A stretch of DNA of 64,000 nt from the NCBI RefSeq assembly GCF_030409635.1, contig NZ_JAUFQF010000001.1, positions 1 to 64,000 on the forward strand, written 5' to 3'. Below the pieces are notes generated by a model, which saw only the letters and a program-made list of their open reading frames with translations, did not search any database and had not been told where the DNA came from. This stretch comes from Vibrio agarivorans. Its GTDB lineage: Bacteria > Pseudomonadota > Gammaproteobacteria > Enterobacterales > Vibrionaceae. The position numbers and the translations under genes are program-made. Below are positions 47,709-58,732 of this stretch, piece by piece (position 1 is the stretch's first letter; every line of letters starts with the position of its first letter).

Positions 47709-49214
47709 TTAGTCCTCCGCAAGTGGCTTAAAGCGACGTAGCTCAGTTAGACGGTAGCCAGTGTATGTACCAAGGAGCAGAATACCGCCCAGTACAATCA
47801 GCTGAAGACCGATGAAGTTAAAGGTTAAGTGCTGAACATAGCTGTTAGTCATTGCAAGGTAAACGAGTACCGCGGTTAGCAATGAACCACCGCCTTGCAT
47901 CACAACTTCTTTAGGCCCTTCTTCTTCCCACAAAATCGACATACGTTCGATCGTCCAAGAAAGGATGATCATCGGAAAGAAAGTGATAGATAGACCTTCT
48001 GTTAAACCAATGCGGTAGGCCACAACAGTAAACACAGAAATGATCATAATTACGGTGATAATTACCGCTGATATCCGCGCGACCAATAGTAGGTTGAGTC
48101 GTGACAAGTAGCTACGAATCACTAGACCTGTACCGACAATCAGCAAGAAGCCGACAATACCTGTTACAAGCTGGGTTTGGACAAATGCCACCGCTATGAG
48201 AACGGGCATGAAGGTACCGGATGTCTTCAGGCCGATAATCACACGCAAGAATACGACAATCAGAGCACCAATCGGGATTAGCATGATGGTCTTAAACATC
48301 GCTTGCTCTTCTAGCGGCAAGCTATGAATCGACATATTGAGTAGGCCATCAGCATCGACTTTATTGTTGGTCGCTGTTTTCGCAGACACTTCTTGTGCAA
48401 TCATTGAAAAAAGAACTTGGCTGTTGCTACCGCCAATAAGATCAAGCAGAGAAACGTTGGACTCATCCCAAATAAGAATGTTCGGGCCGGTGCCTTGTAG
48501 ACCGGATTCAGGGTTAAACAGTTGCCACGCTTTGCCATCCCAAACTTGGTTCATTGGCTGAATGCTTTGGCGACGACGACCATCTTCTAACTCAATCACA
48601 CCAGCAATCTTGCTTGGTACACCTGCGTAAGCCAGAATCTTATCCACGGCTTCGACTTTCGGCATGTCGTTAAGAATTAGCGCGGCGTTTTGGCTGTCAC
48701 CATCATTTAGTGTTTTGATGAGCTCGCGAGCAAAGGTAATGTCATCAGCAGAGCGTTGCTCAGAGCGATCAATGAGTGCGATAGCGGCGGCTTCTACAGG
48801 GCCACTGAATGTTGGTTTGTTGCGTTCTCCCTGAGGGGGAATGACTTCAACATCGGCGTTCGGGTCGACTAAGAATTGAGTGCGGTAGTAAATGGTTTGT
48901 GGGCCAGTCGCTTCACGAATCGACCACTCAGCGCGGCGCCCAGTGTCTGTTTCAAGGTACGCAACGCCATAGCCTTGAGATGAAGCGGATTCACTGATGA
49001 GCGTGTAACCTGGTTGAGTGTGAGGAGCGGCTAAAGAAGCTTTGATTGGCTCGCCTTGACCAGAAAACTCAAGTCTTGCTTCAATATCCCATACTTGACG
49101 TGTTTCTCCTGGCGTCCACGGCACACCGTACGTTTGGTGTCTAAAAACACTCAGTACTATCCCTGCAACTACCAGTAACACGACCGATACATAAAATGGA
49201 ATTTTAGACGTCAT
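47709..49214 (-). CDS. Inactive transglutaminase-like 7TM membrane protein
   Basis: A 501-residue membrane protein. One span lies at residues 5-25, followed by a periplasmic transglutaminase-like domain (about 30-270), then seven hydrophobic segments from about 300 to 490. This matches the family of inactive transglutaminases fused to 7TM helices. The expected Cys-His-Asp triad is not apparent in the soluble domain. It may bind a peptide substrate and pass it to the ATP-grasp or protease partner in the same operon. Confidence 0.78.
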   Translation of the reverse strand: MTSKIPFYVSVVLLVVAGIVLSVFRHQTYGVPWTPGETRQVWDIEARLEFSGQGEPIKASLAAPHTQPGYTLISESASSQGYGVAYLETDTGRRAEWSIREATGPQTIYYRTQFLVDPNADVEVIPPQGERNKPTFSGPVEAAAIALIDRSEQRSADDITFARELIKTLNDGDSQNAALILNDMPKVEAVDKILAYAGVPSKIAGVIELEDGRRRQSIQPMNQVWDGKAWQLFNPESGLQGTGPNILIWDESNVSLLDLIGGSNSQVLFSMIAQEVSAKTATNNKVDADGLLNMSIHSLPLEEQAMFKTIMLIPIGALIVVFLRVIIGLKTSGTFMPVLIAVAFVQTQLVTGIVGFLLIVGTGLVIRSYLSRLNLLLVARISAVIITVIMIISVFTVVAYRIGLTEGLSITFFPMIILSWTIERMSILWEEEGPKEVVMQGGGSLLTAVLVYLAMTNSYVQHLTFNFIGLQLIVLGGILLLGTYTGYRLTELRRFKPLAED

Positions 49215-49225
49215 AAGTTACCTTG

Positions 49226-49987
49226 TTATTTTTGTTTATTGTCCGTATGAATATATTGTTTGCTCACATCGACGACTGCAATGTCACGGATAAATTCACG
49301 CCCTAGAAGTACTGGGTGGCTCATCTGTGAACGGTCTGCCAATGTAAACTGTGCTTTCTCATGGAGATCACCCAATCGAACCCACAATTCAATGACGAAG
49401 CGACGTTCTGCTTCTTCACTGCTAGATTGACGAATTTTAGCCATTCTAACCACAGGGGCTTCAACCCAGACTGGCTCATCTTGCTCGTTTTGAACCACGT
49501 TGCCGTCATCATCTGCGATATGGAAACGAACCCAACGCTTGCCGTTTCGTTCAAACTGCTCAATATCCGCAGCGTTGATAGACGATGTAGCAGCCCCAGT
49601 ATCTATACGGGCATCGAATGTGGCATTGAGTGCATCAAATTGCACGCGCTCTACTGAGCCTAATACCACTCCATGAACAGGTGTTGGCGCTTGTGTTACA
49701 ACAACCGGAGGCTGAGCACTTTTCTCTGAAATATCGTCTAACTGCTCGTTAAAGACAGAGCGACTTTGTTCCAAAGCAGACTGCAGCTCCATAACTTCGT
49801 ACTCTAGACTTTCAATGTAGTCTGTTTGGTTAGAAATTTGTAGCTCTAAATAACTCATTTTGTTAAGAATCGAGAGCTCTGATGATTTTAGCTGCTCAAG
49901 AGTTTCTTCATGAAGAGCGACATGATCTGTCGAGGCACAACCAGAAAGGGCAAGAACCAGTAATGCTGGGAAAAGTCTTGATGTCAT
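49226..49987 (-). CDS. Retropepsin-like lipoprotein (ATP-dependent zinc protease family)
   Basis: A 253-residue lipoprotein with the lipobox LSGC (Cys about residue 17), a heptad coiled coil (about 25-85), and a retropepsin-like domain from residue 100 on. The aspartic-protease-like motif is RIDTGAATSS, with FVIELWVRLGD and PVLLGREFIRDI. The family name with zinc and ATP is historical; the fold is that of an aspartic protease. It is first in the three-gene set and likely sits in the periplasm near the 7TM partner. Confidence 0.8.
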   Translation of the reverse strand: MTSRLFPALLVLALSGCASTDHVALHEETLEQLKSSELSILNKMSYLELQISNQTDYIESLEYEVMELQSALEQSRSVFNEQLDDISEKSAQPPVVVTQAPTPVHGVVLGSVERVQFDALNATFDARIDTGAATSSINAADIEQFERNGKRWVRFHIADDDGNVVQNEQDEPVWVEAPVVRMAKIRQSSSEEAERRFVIELWVRLGDLHEKAQFTLADRSQMSHPVLLGREFIRDIAVVDVSKQYIHTDNKQK

Positions 49988-50035
49988 GATGTTTCAGTGG
50001 TGATGGACATAATTAGCGCGAGTGTAGCGCATTAA

Positions 50036-50058
50036 GGAGAAGGCGAAAAGCCTTCTCC
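50036..50058 (-). terminator. Hairpin after cmoB
   Basis: GGAGAAGGC (50036-50044), loop GAAAA, GCCTTCTCC (50050-50058). No strong T-run follows, so it may only slow transcription or be a small REP-like hairpin. Confidence 0.4.
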
Positions 50059-50105
50059 GGCATGAGAGAGTAAAAGGTAGAAGAGTTTAGTTAAGTTTCT
50101 GTCAA

Positions 50106-51077
50106 TTATGGTTTATTTGCTACCAGAATCGCACGGCGAGGCGCCGGATGCCCTTCGACCGTTCGGCTTGGATCGTTCGGGTCTAGGTAATCTGGCAGAG
50201 AGTTGTGTGTCATCCATTGTGTTGTACGTTGCTCACCAATCGAAGTGGTGTTTTCATCCACAATTCGCACATTTTCAAAACCCACTTGCTCAAGCCACAC
50301 TTTCAGTGCTTTTGCTGAAGGGAAGAAGTACACATTGCGCATCTGCGCATAGCGATCAACAGGCACAAGTACCGCATTTTCATCACCTTCAATAACCAGT
50401 GTCTCAAGGATCAGCTCACCTCCAGACACCAATTGATCTTTCAACTGAATCAAGTGGTCGAGCGGAGAGCGGCGGTGATAGAGTACCCCCATACTAAAGA
50501 CAGTATCGAACGCTTCAAGTTTAGGGAGTTGCTCGATTCCTAGTGGTAATAGGTGCGCGCGCTGGTCATCTCCCATGAGCTTACGAATCGCTTCAAATTG
50601 GACTAAGAACAAGTGAGATGGGTCGATACCCACACATAAACGCGCACCTTCGCCCAGCATGCGCCACATGTGATAGCCATTACCACAACCCACATCAAGC
50701 ACTGAGCGGTTCTCAAGTGGAGAAATATGCGGTAGAACGCGATCCCATTTCCAATCACTGCGCCACTCGGTATCGATATGAATACCATGTACGTGGTATG
50801 GCCCTTTGCGCCAAGGGTGGAAAGTGCGCAGCAGGTTTTCAAGTTTCTTTAACTCACCTTGATGCATCGGCTCGCTATTTGAAAGGTCCACCTTGGTTTT
50901 TAGGTCAACCGTATCTGGCGAACCCTCTGGAATCTTATTCAGTGCACGAACCCAGCGAGCAAAGTCGCCATGCTCGGCATTTTGCCAATCTGTTAACTGC
51001 TGTGGCAATGTATTTAGCCAAGGCTGTAGGCGCGTATCTTGAGCAATCAATTGGTAAAAATTGGCAAAATTGAACAT
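50106..51077 (-). CDS. cmoB: tRNA (mo5U34) carboxymethyltransferase CmoB
   Basis: A 323-residue enzyme that uses carboxy-S-adenosylmethionine to make cmo5U34 in tRNA. The SAM motif is [19 protein letters not shown], with [25 protein letters not shown] before it and [13 protein letters not shown] after. It lies 95 bases downstream of cmoA, its donor-making partner. Confidence 0.95.
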   Translation of the reverse strand: MFNFANFYQLIAQDTRLQPWLNTLPQQLTDWQNAEHGDFARWVRALNKIPEGSPDTVDLKTKVDLSNSEPMHQGELKKLENLLRTFHPWRKGPYHVHGIHIDTEWRSDWKWDRVLPHISPLENRSVLDVGCGNGYHMWRMLGEGARLCVGIDPSHLFLVQFEAIRKLMGDDQRAHLLPLGIEQLPKLEAFDTVFSMGVLYHRRSPLDHLIQLKDQLVSGGELILETLVIEGDENAVLVPVDRYAQMRNVYFFPSAKALKVWLEQVGFENVRIVDENTTSIGEQRTTQWMTHNSLPDYLDPNDPSRTVEGHPAPRRAILVANKP

Positions 51078-51172
51078 AGTGTGGAATCCAGTTTAAAAAT
51101 CAGTTCCCTAGAAAAGTGATCGTTGCAGACGTCTAGGGTCAGCCTACAACGAAATCATTATTTGATTGCGAA

Positions 51173-51934
<762 letters not shown>

Positions 51935-52214
51935 TCACCAGTCGTAAAAAAGGCGCGTATTTTACGGTAAAAAACTAAGTTGCTCAACGACTTCATTTTA
52001 GACGCTTTTCGTGAATCTAGAACCTACTTCCTTTGTTTCAATTTCTTTATATGTGTGGTGTGCAATGAATAGTCGACTATGCTCAAAGAGTGTCATCACA
52101 CATAAGATTAAATTATATAACTATCAATTATCTACCCTGCATTTTATTAATGGAGGGTCTCAGGTGGCTTCAAGGAGGTAGCGTAGCCATCGCTATTCTT
52201 GGGGGGAATGAAGT

Positions 52215-53387
52215 GTGAAAAAATTGATTCTAACTACGATTGGGTTGTTATATGTGTCTAGCTTTTCTGTTGCCGCAGTCAGTGTACCAAACCCACCGGA
52301 ATTAAGTGCAAAAGGGTATGTCTTGATGGACTACCATTCGGAAGTCGTCATAGCGGAGCAGAATGGAAGAGCAGGACTTGCTCCGGCCAGTTTGACAAAG
52401 TTAATGACCGCCTATGTTGTTGGGCAAGAGATTATTGCAGAGCGTCTCAATTGGGAAGACAAGGTTACGGTCGGGGTCAATGCGTGGTCTCAAAAGTTCC
52501 CGGATTCTTCCAAGATGTTTATTAAGCCCAAAGATGAGATTAGTGTATCCAACTTGATGCGCGGTGTGATTGTTCAGTCTGGCAATGATGCCTGTGTCGC
52601 ACTTGCTGAGCACGTCGCGGGCAGTGAGGCGGCTTTTGTCAGCTTGATGAATGAGTGGGCTGACAGTTTGGGTATGTATGATACTCGATTTATCAACTCT
52701 CACGGTTTAGATGCCGAGGGAATTCAGACATCACCAAGAGATATGGCGATCTTGATGAAGAATATCATTGAGGATGTTCCTGATGTTTATGAGCTCTACA
52801 GTGAGAAAGAGTTTACGTGGAATGATATTAAGCAATACAACCGCAATAGTTTGCTATGGGACAATGCGATCAATGTCGATGGTGGCAAGACAGGCTACAC
52901 CTCTAATGCAGGGTACAGTTTAGTCAGTTCAGCGATTGATGGTGACACTCGCCTAATTTCCGTTGTTATGGGTACCGAGAGTAAAAACGCACGTATTGGC
53001 CAATCGAAAAATTTGCTGAGTTATGGATTTCGTTTTTATACCACTCAAAAGATTGCTGATGCCGGACAAGTAGAATCAATGGTTCGTGTTTGGAAAGGTG
53101 ACCAAAGCGAAATAGAGGCCGGTTTTCCTCAAGATGCTTATATAACCTTACCTCGCTCACAGACCAAGGGGCTCGAACGTTCTGTTGTTATTGAAGAGCC
53201 CTTGATGGCACCGGTCAAACTTGGCCAAAAAGTGGGGGAAATTGTTTGGACAAAGGAGAACGAAGTTGTCGCTCGCTATCCTATAGTCAGTGGCCAAGCG
53301 GTTGAGGAAGGGAACTGGTTTTCAAAAATATGGGATAGTGCAATACTTTGGTTCAAAGGGCTATTTTCCTCATTTTTGAGCAGTTGA
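52215..53387 (+). CDS. D-alanyl-D-alanine carboxypeptidase (PBP5/6 type)
   Basis: A 390-residue class C low-molecular-mass PBP that trims the terminal D-Ala of peptidoglycan stem peptides. It has a signal peptide, the S-x-x-K motif in SLTKLMTAYVV, the S-x-N motif in VQSGNDACVALAEH and KTG in VDGGKTGYTS. The C-terminal domain ends in an amphipathic helix (WFSKIWDSAILWFKGLFSSF) that would anchor it to the membrane. GTG start after a G-rich ribosome binding site. The 298-base upstream region also contains GGAGG at about 52164-52168. Confidence 0.92.
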   Translation: MKKLILTTIGLLYVSSFSVAAVSVPNPPELSAKGYVLMDYHSEVVIAEQNGRAGLAPASLTKLMTAYVVGQEIIAERLNWEDKVTVGVNAWSQKFPDSSKMFIKPKDEISVSNLMRGVIVQSGNDACVALAEHVAGSEAAFVSLMNEWADSLGMYDTRFINSHGLDAEGIQTSPRDMAILMKNIIEDVPDVYELYSEKEFTWNDIKQYNRNSLLWDNAINVDGGKTGYTSNAGYSLVSSAIDGDTRLISVVMGTESKNARIGQSKNLLSYGFRFYTTQKIADAGQVESMVRVWKGDQSEIEAGFPQDAYITLPRSQTKGLERSVVIEEPLMAPVKLGQKVGEIVWTKENEVVARYPIVSGQAVEEGNWFSKIWDSAILWFKGLFSSFLSS

Positions 53388-53390
53388 TGT

Positions 53391-54272
53391 TCAGAACAGG
53401 TTGAACTGAGGCTGAGTGCTTTTCGCTGGGAAATTATTCAGTGAATCCAGAGGTGTGTTAGTTTCAGTCAGTCTGTTTTGCAGTTGCGTGTAGAGTCGAG
53501 TCGCCAACTCTGGCGCGAGAACATTATCTGGTGTATGAATCATGACATAGGGTTGCACACCTTGCTCAATCCATTGAGGCAGTTTATCGAGCCAAGGAGC
53601 AAAAAAGGTGTCGTTGGCCTCAAGATCAGGGTGACCAATGAAACGGATCATAGGCCTTGTTGCAGTAGCGATAGCATGCACTGGCACCCGTGGCTTTTTT
53701 TGGTGAGCATCAATAACCGCTTCTGTGGTAGGTTTTGCTGCAAATACTGGGCGGCTATCCATAATCACGCGATTAATGCCATTCTCATTTAACCAACTAT
53801 TTAGTTGTGATTCCTCATCGCCTTTAGCAAAAAATATTGGGTTTCGAACTTCAATGCCGAGGTTGTAATCTCTTGGGAACAGTTTGGTAAAGCGTTGAAG
53901 TTTTTCTAGAGCGTCGAATCCAAAAGAAGAGGGCAGTTGAATTGTCCATTGACCGACTTTCTCGGCTAGCGGTTCCATGACTTTTAGAAAATGAACTAGC
54001 TCCCCTTGGCTTGCAGTCAATTGTTGCTCGTGGGTAATTTGCTTGGGAAGCTTAAAGGTAAACCGAAAGGTTTCAGGTGTTGCATCTCGCCAGTTGAGGA
54101 CAGTTTGAGCATTCGGTGTTGCATAGAAAGTCGTATTGCCTTCAACGGTATGGAATACTCGAGCGTATTTCTCAAGCCGCTCTGAGGGTTGTGTGCCTTT
54201 GCCATAAAAGCTCTGTTGCCATTGGTTGTGTGACCATAAAGTCAGGCCAAGTCGTACCGGAGTGTATGTCAT
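53391..54272 (-). CDS. DUF72 TIM-barrel protein
   Basis: A 293-residue DUF72 (YecE-like) protein with VRLGLTLWSHNQWQQSFYG, HTVEGNTTFYA and FRFTFKLPKQITHE. Residues with GIEVRNPIFF and VIMDSRPVF are shared barrel strands. Function is unknown in the family. It is convergent with the carboxypeptidase gene, with only 3 bases between the stops. Confidence 0.88.
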   Translation of the reverse strand: MTYTPVRLGLTLWSHNQWQQSFYGKGTQPSERLEKYARVFHTVEGNTTFYATPNAQTVLNWRDATPETFRFTFKLPKQITHEQQLTASQGELVHFLKVMEPLAEKVGQWTIQLPSSFGFDALEKLQRFTKLFPRDYNLGIEVRNPIFFAKGDEESQLNSWLNENGINRVIMDSRPVFAAKPTTEAVIDAHQKKPRVPVHAIATATRPMIRFIGHPDLEANDTFFAPWLDKLPQWIEQGVQPYVMIHTPDNVLAPELATRLYTQLQNRLTETNTPLDSLNNFPAKSTQPQFNLF

Positions 54273-54564
54273 GCTGCGTAATCTAATCGTGAAAGCTTAT
54301 TTAATTTAGAGCAATTTGACGTTGTTTTCACTCTATATATCCTTACCAATTATCGGTATAATCGCCGCCTAATTTTGCTCGATTGACGCACTTTTGCCTA
54401 CTAAATAGTCGAATTGTCGTCAGTCCGGTATAAAACACACCAAATTATCAGCTGAGGAGTCGATTTAATCTGACTTTCAGCGTATAAATGGAACTTTGAA
54501 CCGTCAGCATTGCAAGTGCTGGTGGAGAGTCATCAACAAATTTTAAGATATTGGGAATTTCATT

Positions 54565-56343
54565 ATGCGTACCCATTACTGTGGTCACCTGAACAAGTCC
54601 CTTGCAGGACAAACTGTAGAACTATGCGGCTGGGTTAACCGTCGTCGTGATTTAGGCGGTCTAATTTTCATCGATATGCGAGATCGTGAAGGTATCGTTC
54701 AGGTAGTCGTTGACCCAGATATGGCGGATGCTTACGAAGTGGCTAACACACTACGTAATGAATTCTGTATCAAACTAACGGGTGAAGTCCGTGTTCGTCC
54801 AGACAGCCAAGTCAACAAAGACATGGCGACAGGTGAAGTTGAGATCATTGCTAAAGGTCTTGAAATCATCAACCGTGCCGACGTTCTGCCACTAGACTTC
54901 AACCAAAAGAACTCTGAAGAGCAGCGCCTAAAATACCGTTACCTAGACCTACGTCGCCCTGAAATGAGCGATCGCATCAAGCTACGTGCGAAAGCGTCTA
55001 GCTTTGTTCGTCGTTTCCTAGATGATAACGGCTTCCTAGATATCGAAACACCAGTACTAACAAAAGCGACGCCAGAAGGTGCACGTGATTACCTAGTACC
55101 AAGCCGTGTTCACAAAGGTTCGTTCTACGCGCTTCCTCAGTCTCCACAGCTATTCAAACAGCTGCTGATGATGTCTGGTTTTGACCGTTACTACCAAATC
55201 GTTAAGTGTTTCCGTGATGAAGACCTACGTGCTGACCGTCAGCCAGAATTCACACAGATCGATATCGAAACCTCATTCATGAGCGCAGAGCAAGTTCGCG
55301 AAACGACTGAAAAGATGGTTCGTGATATGTGGCAAGAGCTTCTAGATGTGGATCTAGGTGAGTTCCCAATCATGCCATTCTCTGAAGCGATGCGTCGTTT
55401 CGGTTCTGACAAGCCAGATCTACGTAACCCACTAGAGCTAGTAGACGTTGCTGACCTAGTAAAAGATGTAGAATTCAAAGTATTCTCTGGCCCAGCTAAC
55501 GACGAGAAAGGTCGCGTTGCTGTTATCCGCGTACCAGGTGGCGCTAAACTAACTCGTAAGCAGATTGACAGCTACGGCGAGTTCGTTGGTATCTACGGTG
55601 CGAAAGGTCTAGCATGGATGAAGGTTAACGACCGTGCTGCAGGCATGGAAGGTATCCAATCTCCTGTTGCTAAGTTCCTAAACGAAGAAGTTATCAACGG
55701 CATTCTTGAGCGCACTGGCGCTGAGACTGGCGACATCATCCTATTCGGCGCAGACAAGGCAAACACAGTATCTGAAGCAATGGGCGCACTACGTCTGAAG
55801 CTAGGTACTGACCTTGAGTTGACTAACGAATCTGCATGGGCTCCGCTATGGGTTGTTGACTTCCCAATGTTTGAAGAAGACGACGAAGGCAACCTGCACG
55901 CAATGCACCACCCATTCACATCGCCTCTAGGTGTGACAGCGGAAGAGCTAAAAGCAAACCCAGCGGCTGCTAACTCAAACGCATACGACATGGTTCTTAA
56001 CGGCTACGAAGTGGGCGGCGGTTCTGTACGTATCCACAACGCTGAAATGCAATCTGCAGTATTCGATATCCTAGGTATTGAAGCCGACGAGCAGCAAGCG
56101 AAGTTTGGTTTCCTACTAGACGCACTGAAGTTCGGTACACCACCACACGCTGGCCTAGCATTCGGTCTAGACCGTCTAGTAATGCTGCTATGTGGTACTG
56201 AAAACATCCGTGACGTTATAGCATTCCCGAAAACAACGAACGCTTCTTGTCTACTAACAGACGCCCCAAGCCTTGCAAACCCAGCATCGCTTGAAGAGCT
56301 AGCGATTGCTGTAACGGCAGCGAAAGAGAAAGACGCTGAGTAA
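54565..56343 (+). CDS. aspS: Aspartyl-tRNA synthetase
   Basis: A 592-residue class II synthetase of the bacterial AspRS type. It has an N-terminal OB fold ([24 protein letters not shown]), class II motif 2 ([25 protein letters not shown], residues around 212-235), the GAD insertion domain and motif 3 ([15 protein letters not shown]). Codon bias indicates high expression. The 292-base leader has no gene; TATAAT at 54357-54362 is a candidate -10. Confidence 0.97.
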   Translation: MRTHYCGHLNKSLAGQTVELCGWVNRRRDLGGLIFIDMRDREGIVQVVVDPDMADAYEVANTLRNEFCIKLTGEVRVRPDSQVNKDMATGEVEIIAKGLEIINRADVLPLDFNQKNSEEQRLKYRYLDLRRPEMSDRIKLRAKASSFVRRFLDDNGFLDIETPVLTKATPEGARDYLVPSRVHKGSFYALPQSPQLFKQLLMMSGFDRYYQIVKCFRDEDLRADRQPEFTQIDIETSFMSAEQVRETTEKMVRDMWQELLDVDLGEFPIMPFSEAMRRFGSDKPDLRNPLELVDVADLVKDVEFKVFSGPANDEKGRVAVIRVPGGAKLTRKQIDSYGEFVGIYGAKGLAWMKVNDRAAGMEGIQSPVAKFLNEEVINGILERTGAETGDIILFGADKANTVSEAMGALRLKLGTDLELTNESAWAPLWVVDFPMFEEDDEGNLHAMHHPFTSPLGVTAEELKANPAAANSNAYDMVLNGYEVGGGSVRIHNAEMQSAVFDILGIEADEQQAKFGFLLDALKFGTPPHAGLAFGLDRLVMLLCGTENIRDVIAFPKTTNASCLLTDAPSLANPASLEELAIAVTAAKEKDAE

Positions 56344-56378
56344 ATTGCGAACGTCTTTTAGATAGTTGAAAGCCCGCT

Positions 56379-56409
56379 AAAGCCCGCTTAAGTTGAGCGG
56401 GCTTTTTTA
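56379..56409 (+). terminator. aspS terminator
   Basis: AAAGCCCGCT (56379-56388), 7-base loop, AGCGGGCTTT (56396-56405), followed by TTTT. Confidence 0.92.
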
Positions 56410-56656
56410 ATGTTTTGGATTTTGTACACTGTGCTAAAACGCTTTTGGACAAAAGTGAGTCACGAACAAAAACATACTTTGATTCTTTGGATTACCTCAG
56501 GTATTACCACCATATACTCAGCAGACATGAATGTAGCCAAATTCACTTACCCTCTACATTCCCAATAGAAAATGAGATAGAGAAACAAAAGATGCAGGCT
56601 TCGATTCAATACTGAATGATTGGCACGATCTGATTGAATACTGTCGTCATTGGATG
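56410..56656. other. Intergenic region between aspS and the SDR gene
   Basis: A 66-codon plus-strand frame at 56415-56615 has no ribosome binding site or recognisable domain and is not called. Nothing else is clear until the promoter at 56657. Confidence 0.4.
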
Positions 56657-56685
56657 TTGAGTGGCGTGATTTGAGAGCCTATAAT
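56657..56685 (+). promoter_or_regulatory. Sigma-70 promoter of the SDR gene
   Basis: TTGAGT (56657-56662) and TATAAT (56680-56685) are separated by exactly 17 bases, 57 bases before the ATG at 56743. Confidence 0.7.
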
Positions 56686-56742
56686 GTATCCATCAGCTTA
56701 CGACGTTAAGCAAATAATGGCATACGAAAAGAGGCACTCAGC

Positions 56743-57525
56743 ATGACAAACACAGCATTAATCACTGGCGCATCAAACGGTATTGGTCTTGAACTGGCAA
56801 AAATTCACGCAAGCAAAGGTGGTAACCTGATACTTGTGGCTCGCTCTGAGTCAAAACTCAATGACCTTAAATCAGAACTAGAAAATCAGTATGGTATTCT
56901 AGTCACTGTCATTGCTTTAGATCTCTCTCAACCTAGCTCAGCTCATGCGCTATTTGAACAAACCGAAGCGCGCTCTCTACAAGTTGATACGCTAATTAAC
57001 AACGCAGGTTTTGGTGGCCACGGCAAATTCCATCAACGTTCTCTGGCCGATGAGCAAGCAATGATGCAGGTGAACATGGTAACGTTGACTAACCTTACGC
57101 ACCTTTATCTAAAGGGAATGGTTGAACGTAAGCAAGGCAAAATCCTTAATGTGTCATCAACCGCATCATTCATGCCAGGTCCATTACAGGCGGTGTATTA
57201 CGCAACAAAATCGTATGTCACCTCATTTAGTCAGGCGGTAGCAGAAGAAGTTAAAGATAACGGTGTAACCGTGACGGCACTATGCCCTGGTACTGTGGCG
57301 ACTGGGTTTGTACAAGCGGGAAATTTAGAAGGCGTTGATGCGTGGAAAAATGCAAAAACACCAAGCTCTGTTGCAGAGTGCGGCTATAACGCTATGGAAA
57401 AAGGTGAGCTAGTGGCATTTAATGAGCTTTCGTTAAAGTTCATGCTTAACTGGATTATTCCGTTTTTACCGCGCAAGCTTGTGTTAAAAATATCACGCCA
57501 AACAATGGAAAAGAGCACAAAATAA
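56743..57525 (+). CDS. Short-chain dehydrogenase/reductase
   Basis: A 260-residue SDR. It shows the cofactor motif TGASNGIGLE (residues 8-17), NNAGFGGHGKF, catalytic Ser in VSSTASFMPG and the YATKSYV Tyr-x3-Lys pair (about residues 151-155). Substrate is unknown. It is followed by an AraC-type regulator gene on the same strand. Confidence 0.92.
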   Translation: MTNTALITGASNGIGLELAKIHASKGGNLILVARSESKLNDLKSELENQYGILVTVIALDLSQPSSAHALFEQTEARSLQVDTLINNAGFGGHGKFHQRSLADEQAMMQVNMVTLTNLTHLYLKGMVERKQGKILNVSSTASFMPGPLQAVYYATKSYVTSFSQAVAEEVKDNGVTVTALCPGTVATGFVQAGNLEGVDAWKNAKTPSSVAECGYNAMEKGELVAFNELSLKFMLNWIIPFLPRKLVLKISRQTMEKSTK

Positions 57526-57583
57526 AGTAGCGGGCCATTCGATATAGTCGGTATCTGAAGTGTCAATAGGTAGAAGTGTTGCG

Positions 57584-58576
57584 ATGAAAAGAGCAAGTAA
57601 GTTTGTTGTACCTCCAAACTGGAAAGTGCTATTTAAAGATCTGGGAATAGAGCTTCAACACATATTAGGTTTTGCCGAACTGCCACCACGGTTGTTTGAC
57701 CAAAATAAGGTGCAACTAAACCCGTATCAATACTTCCAACTATGGCATGGTATAGAAGCTGCCGCTCAGGTGAAAGGCATTGATATCGCGCTAAAATTTG
57801 CGCAAGTTATGAGTTTTGAGTCATTTGATGCTCCAATATTAGCCGCAATATGCAGCGCGAACCTTAATGCGGCAGTCAAACGGCTTCAGGAATACAAACC
57901 TCTAATCGGGCCAATGTTGCTCACGATTGAACAAACCGAGCAACACACCCGTATTGACATTGGTTGTTACGGCTATGACGGTGAACTGCCGAACATACTT
58001 AACCTTATGGAATTAGTATTTTTCACTCAATTGACACGACTTGCTACTCGGTCAAACGTACAACCTGTCGAGATTATTCTGCAAGAACTGCCGAAAAACT
58101 TGAGTGCCTATCAAGCTTACTTTGGTTGTCCCATTTGCCAAGGTTCCAAAACAAGCATTACGTTTCGTGCTGAAGACGCTCGAATGCCATTCCTAACAGA
58201 TAATCAGATGATGCTGTCTGTTTTTGATGGTGAGTTAAAACAGAGGTTAGAGGCAATAACCCATCGTGGTACGACTTCTGATGCGGTTTCTAAAATTTTG
58301 TTAGATTTACTTCCTCAAGGTGAAAGCTCTATAGAATCTGTTGCGTCTCACATCGCAGTCAGCAAACGCACTTTACAAAGAAAGCTAACTAATGAAGGGG
58401 TTCGTTATCAAACCATCCTACAGCAAGTACGCCTGCAATTGGCCGAACATTACTTGAATGAAACCGAGCTACCACTCATTGAGGTATCTTTCTTGTTGGG
58501 TTATCAAGAGGCAAACTCGTTTATTCGGGCGTACAGTACATGGACTGGAGTTTCACCTGGACAAGTTCGTACCTAG
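57584..58576 (+). CDS. AraC-family regulator with N-terminal ligand-binding domain
   Basis: A 330-residue regulator. The N-terminal part (about 1-190) is the AraC-binding-like domain of OruR/GadX-type proteins; the C-terminal pair of helix-turn-helix motifs has ESIESVASHIAVSKRTLQRKL and PLIEVSFLLGYQEANSFIRAYSTWTG. ATG 57584 is preferred; GTG 57560 would add eight residues with little homology. Likely targets are the SDR upstream or genes elsewhere. Confidence 0.88.
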   Translation: MKRASKFVVPPNWKVLFKDLGIELQHILGFAELPPRLFDQNKVQLNPYQYFQLWHGIEAAAQVKGIDIALKFAQVMSFESFDAPILAAICSANLNAAVKRLQEYKPLIGPMLLTIEQTEQHTRIDIGCYGYDGELPNILNLMELVFFTQLTRLATRSNVQPVEIILQELPKNLSAYQAYFGCPICQGSKTSITFRAEDARMPFLTDNQMMLSVFDGELKQRLEAITHRGTTSDAVSKILLDLLPQGESSIESVASHIAVSKRTLQRKLTNEGVRYQTILQQVRLQLAEHYLNETELPLIEVSFLLGYQEANSFIRAYSTWTGVSPGQVRT

Positions 58577-58732
58577 ATTGTGATTAGATTATGTAATTGT
58601 TGCTTACTTACCTCTGGCAAGCTTTGGGGCAGAACTTTGTTAGCCGAACAACAGCCCCCCTATCCTTGGAGCAGAAATGAGTTCCCAAAACTACTCAGCC
58701 AGCATGATTTAAGTTCTCTCAGCAAATGCTCC

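Noticed and set aside
56415..56615. 66-codon frame between aspS and the SDR gene
   Set aside because: No ribosome binding site, and it begins directly after the aspS terminator with no recognisable protein features.
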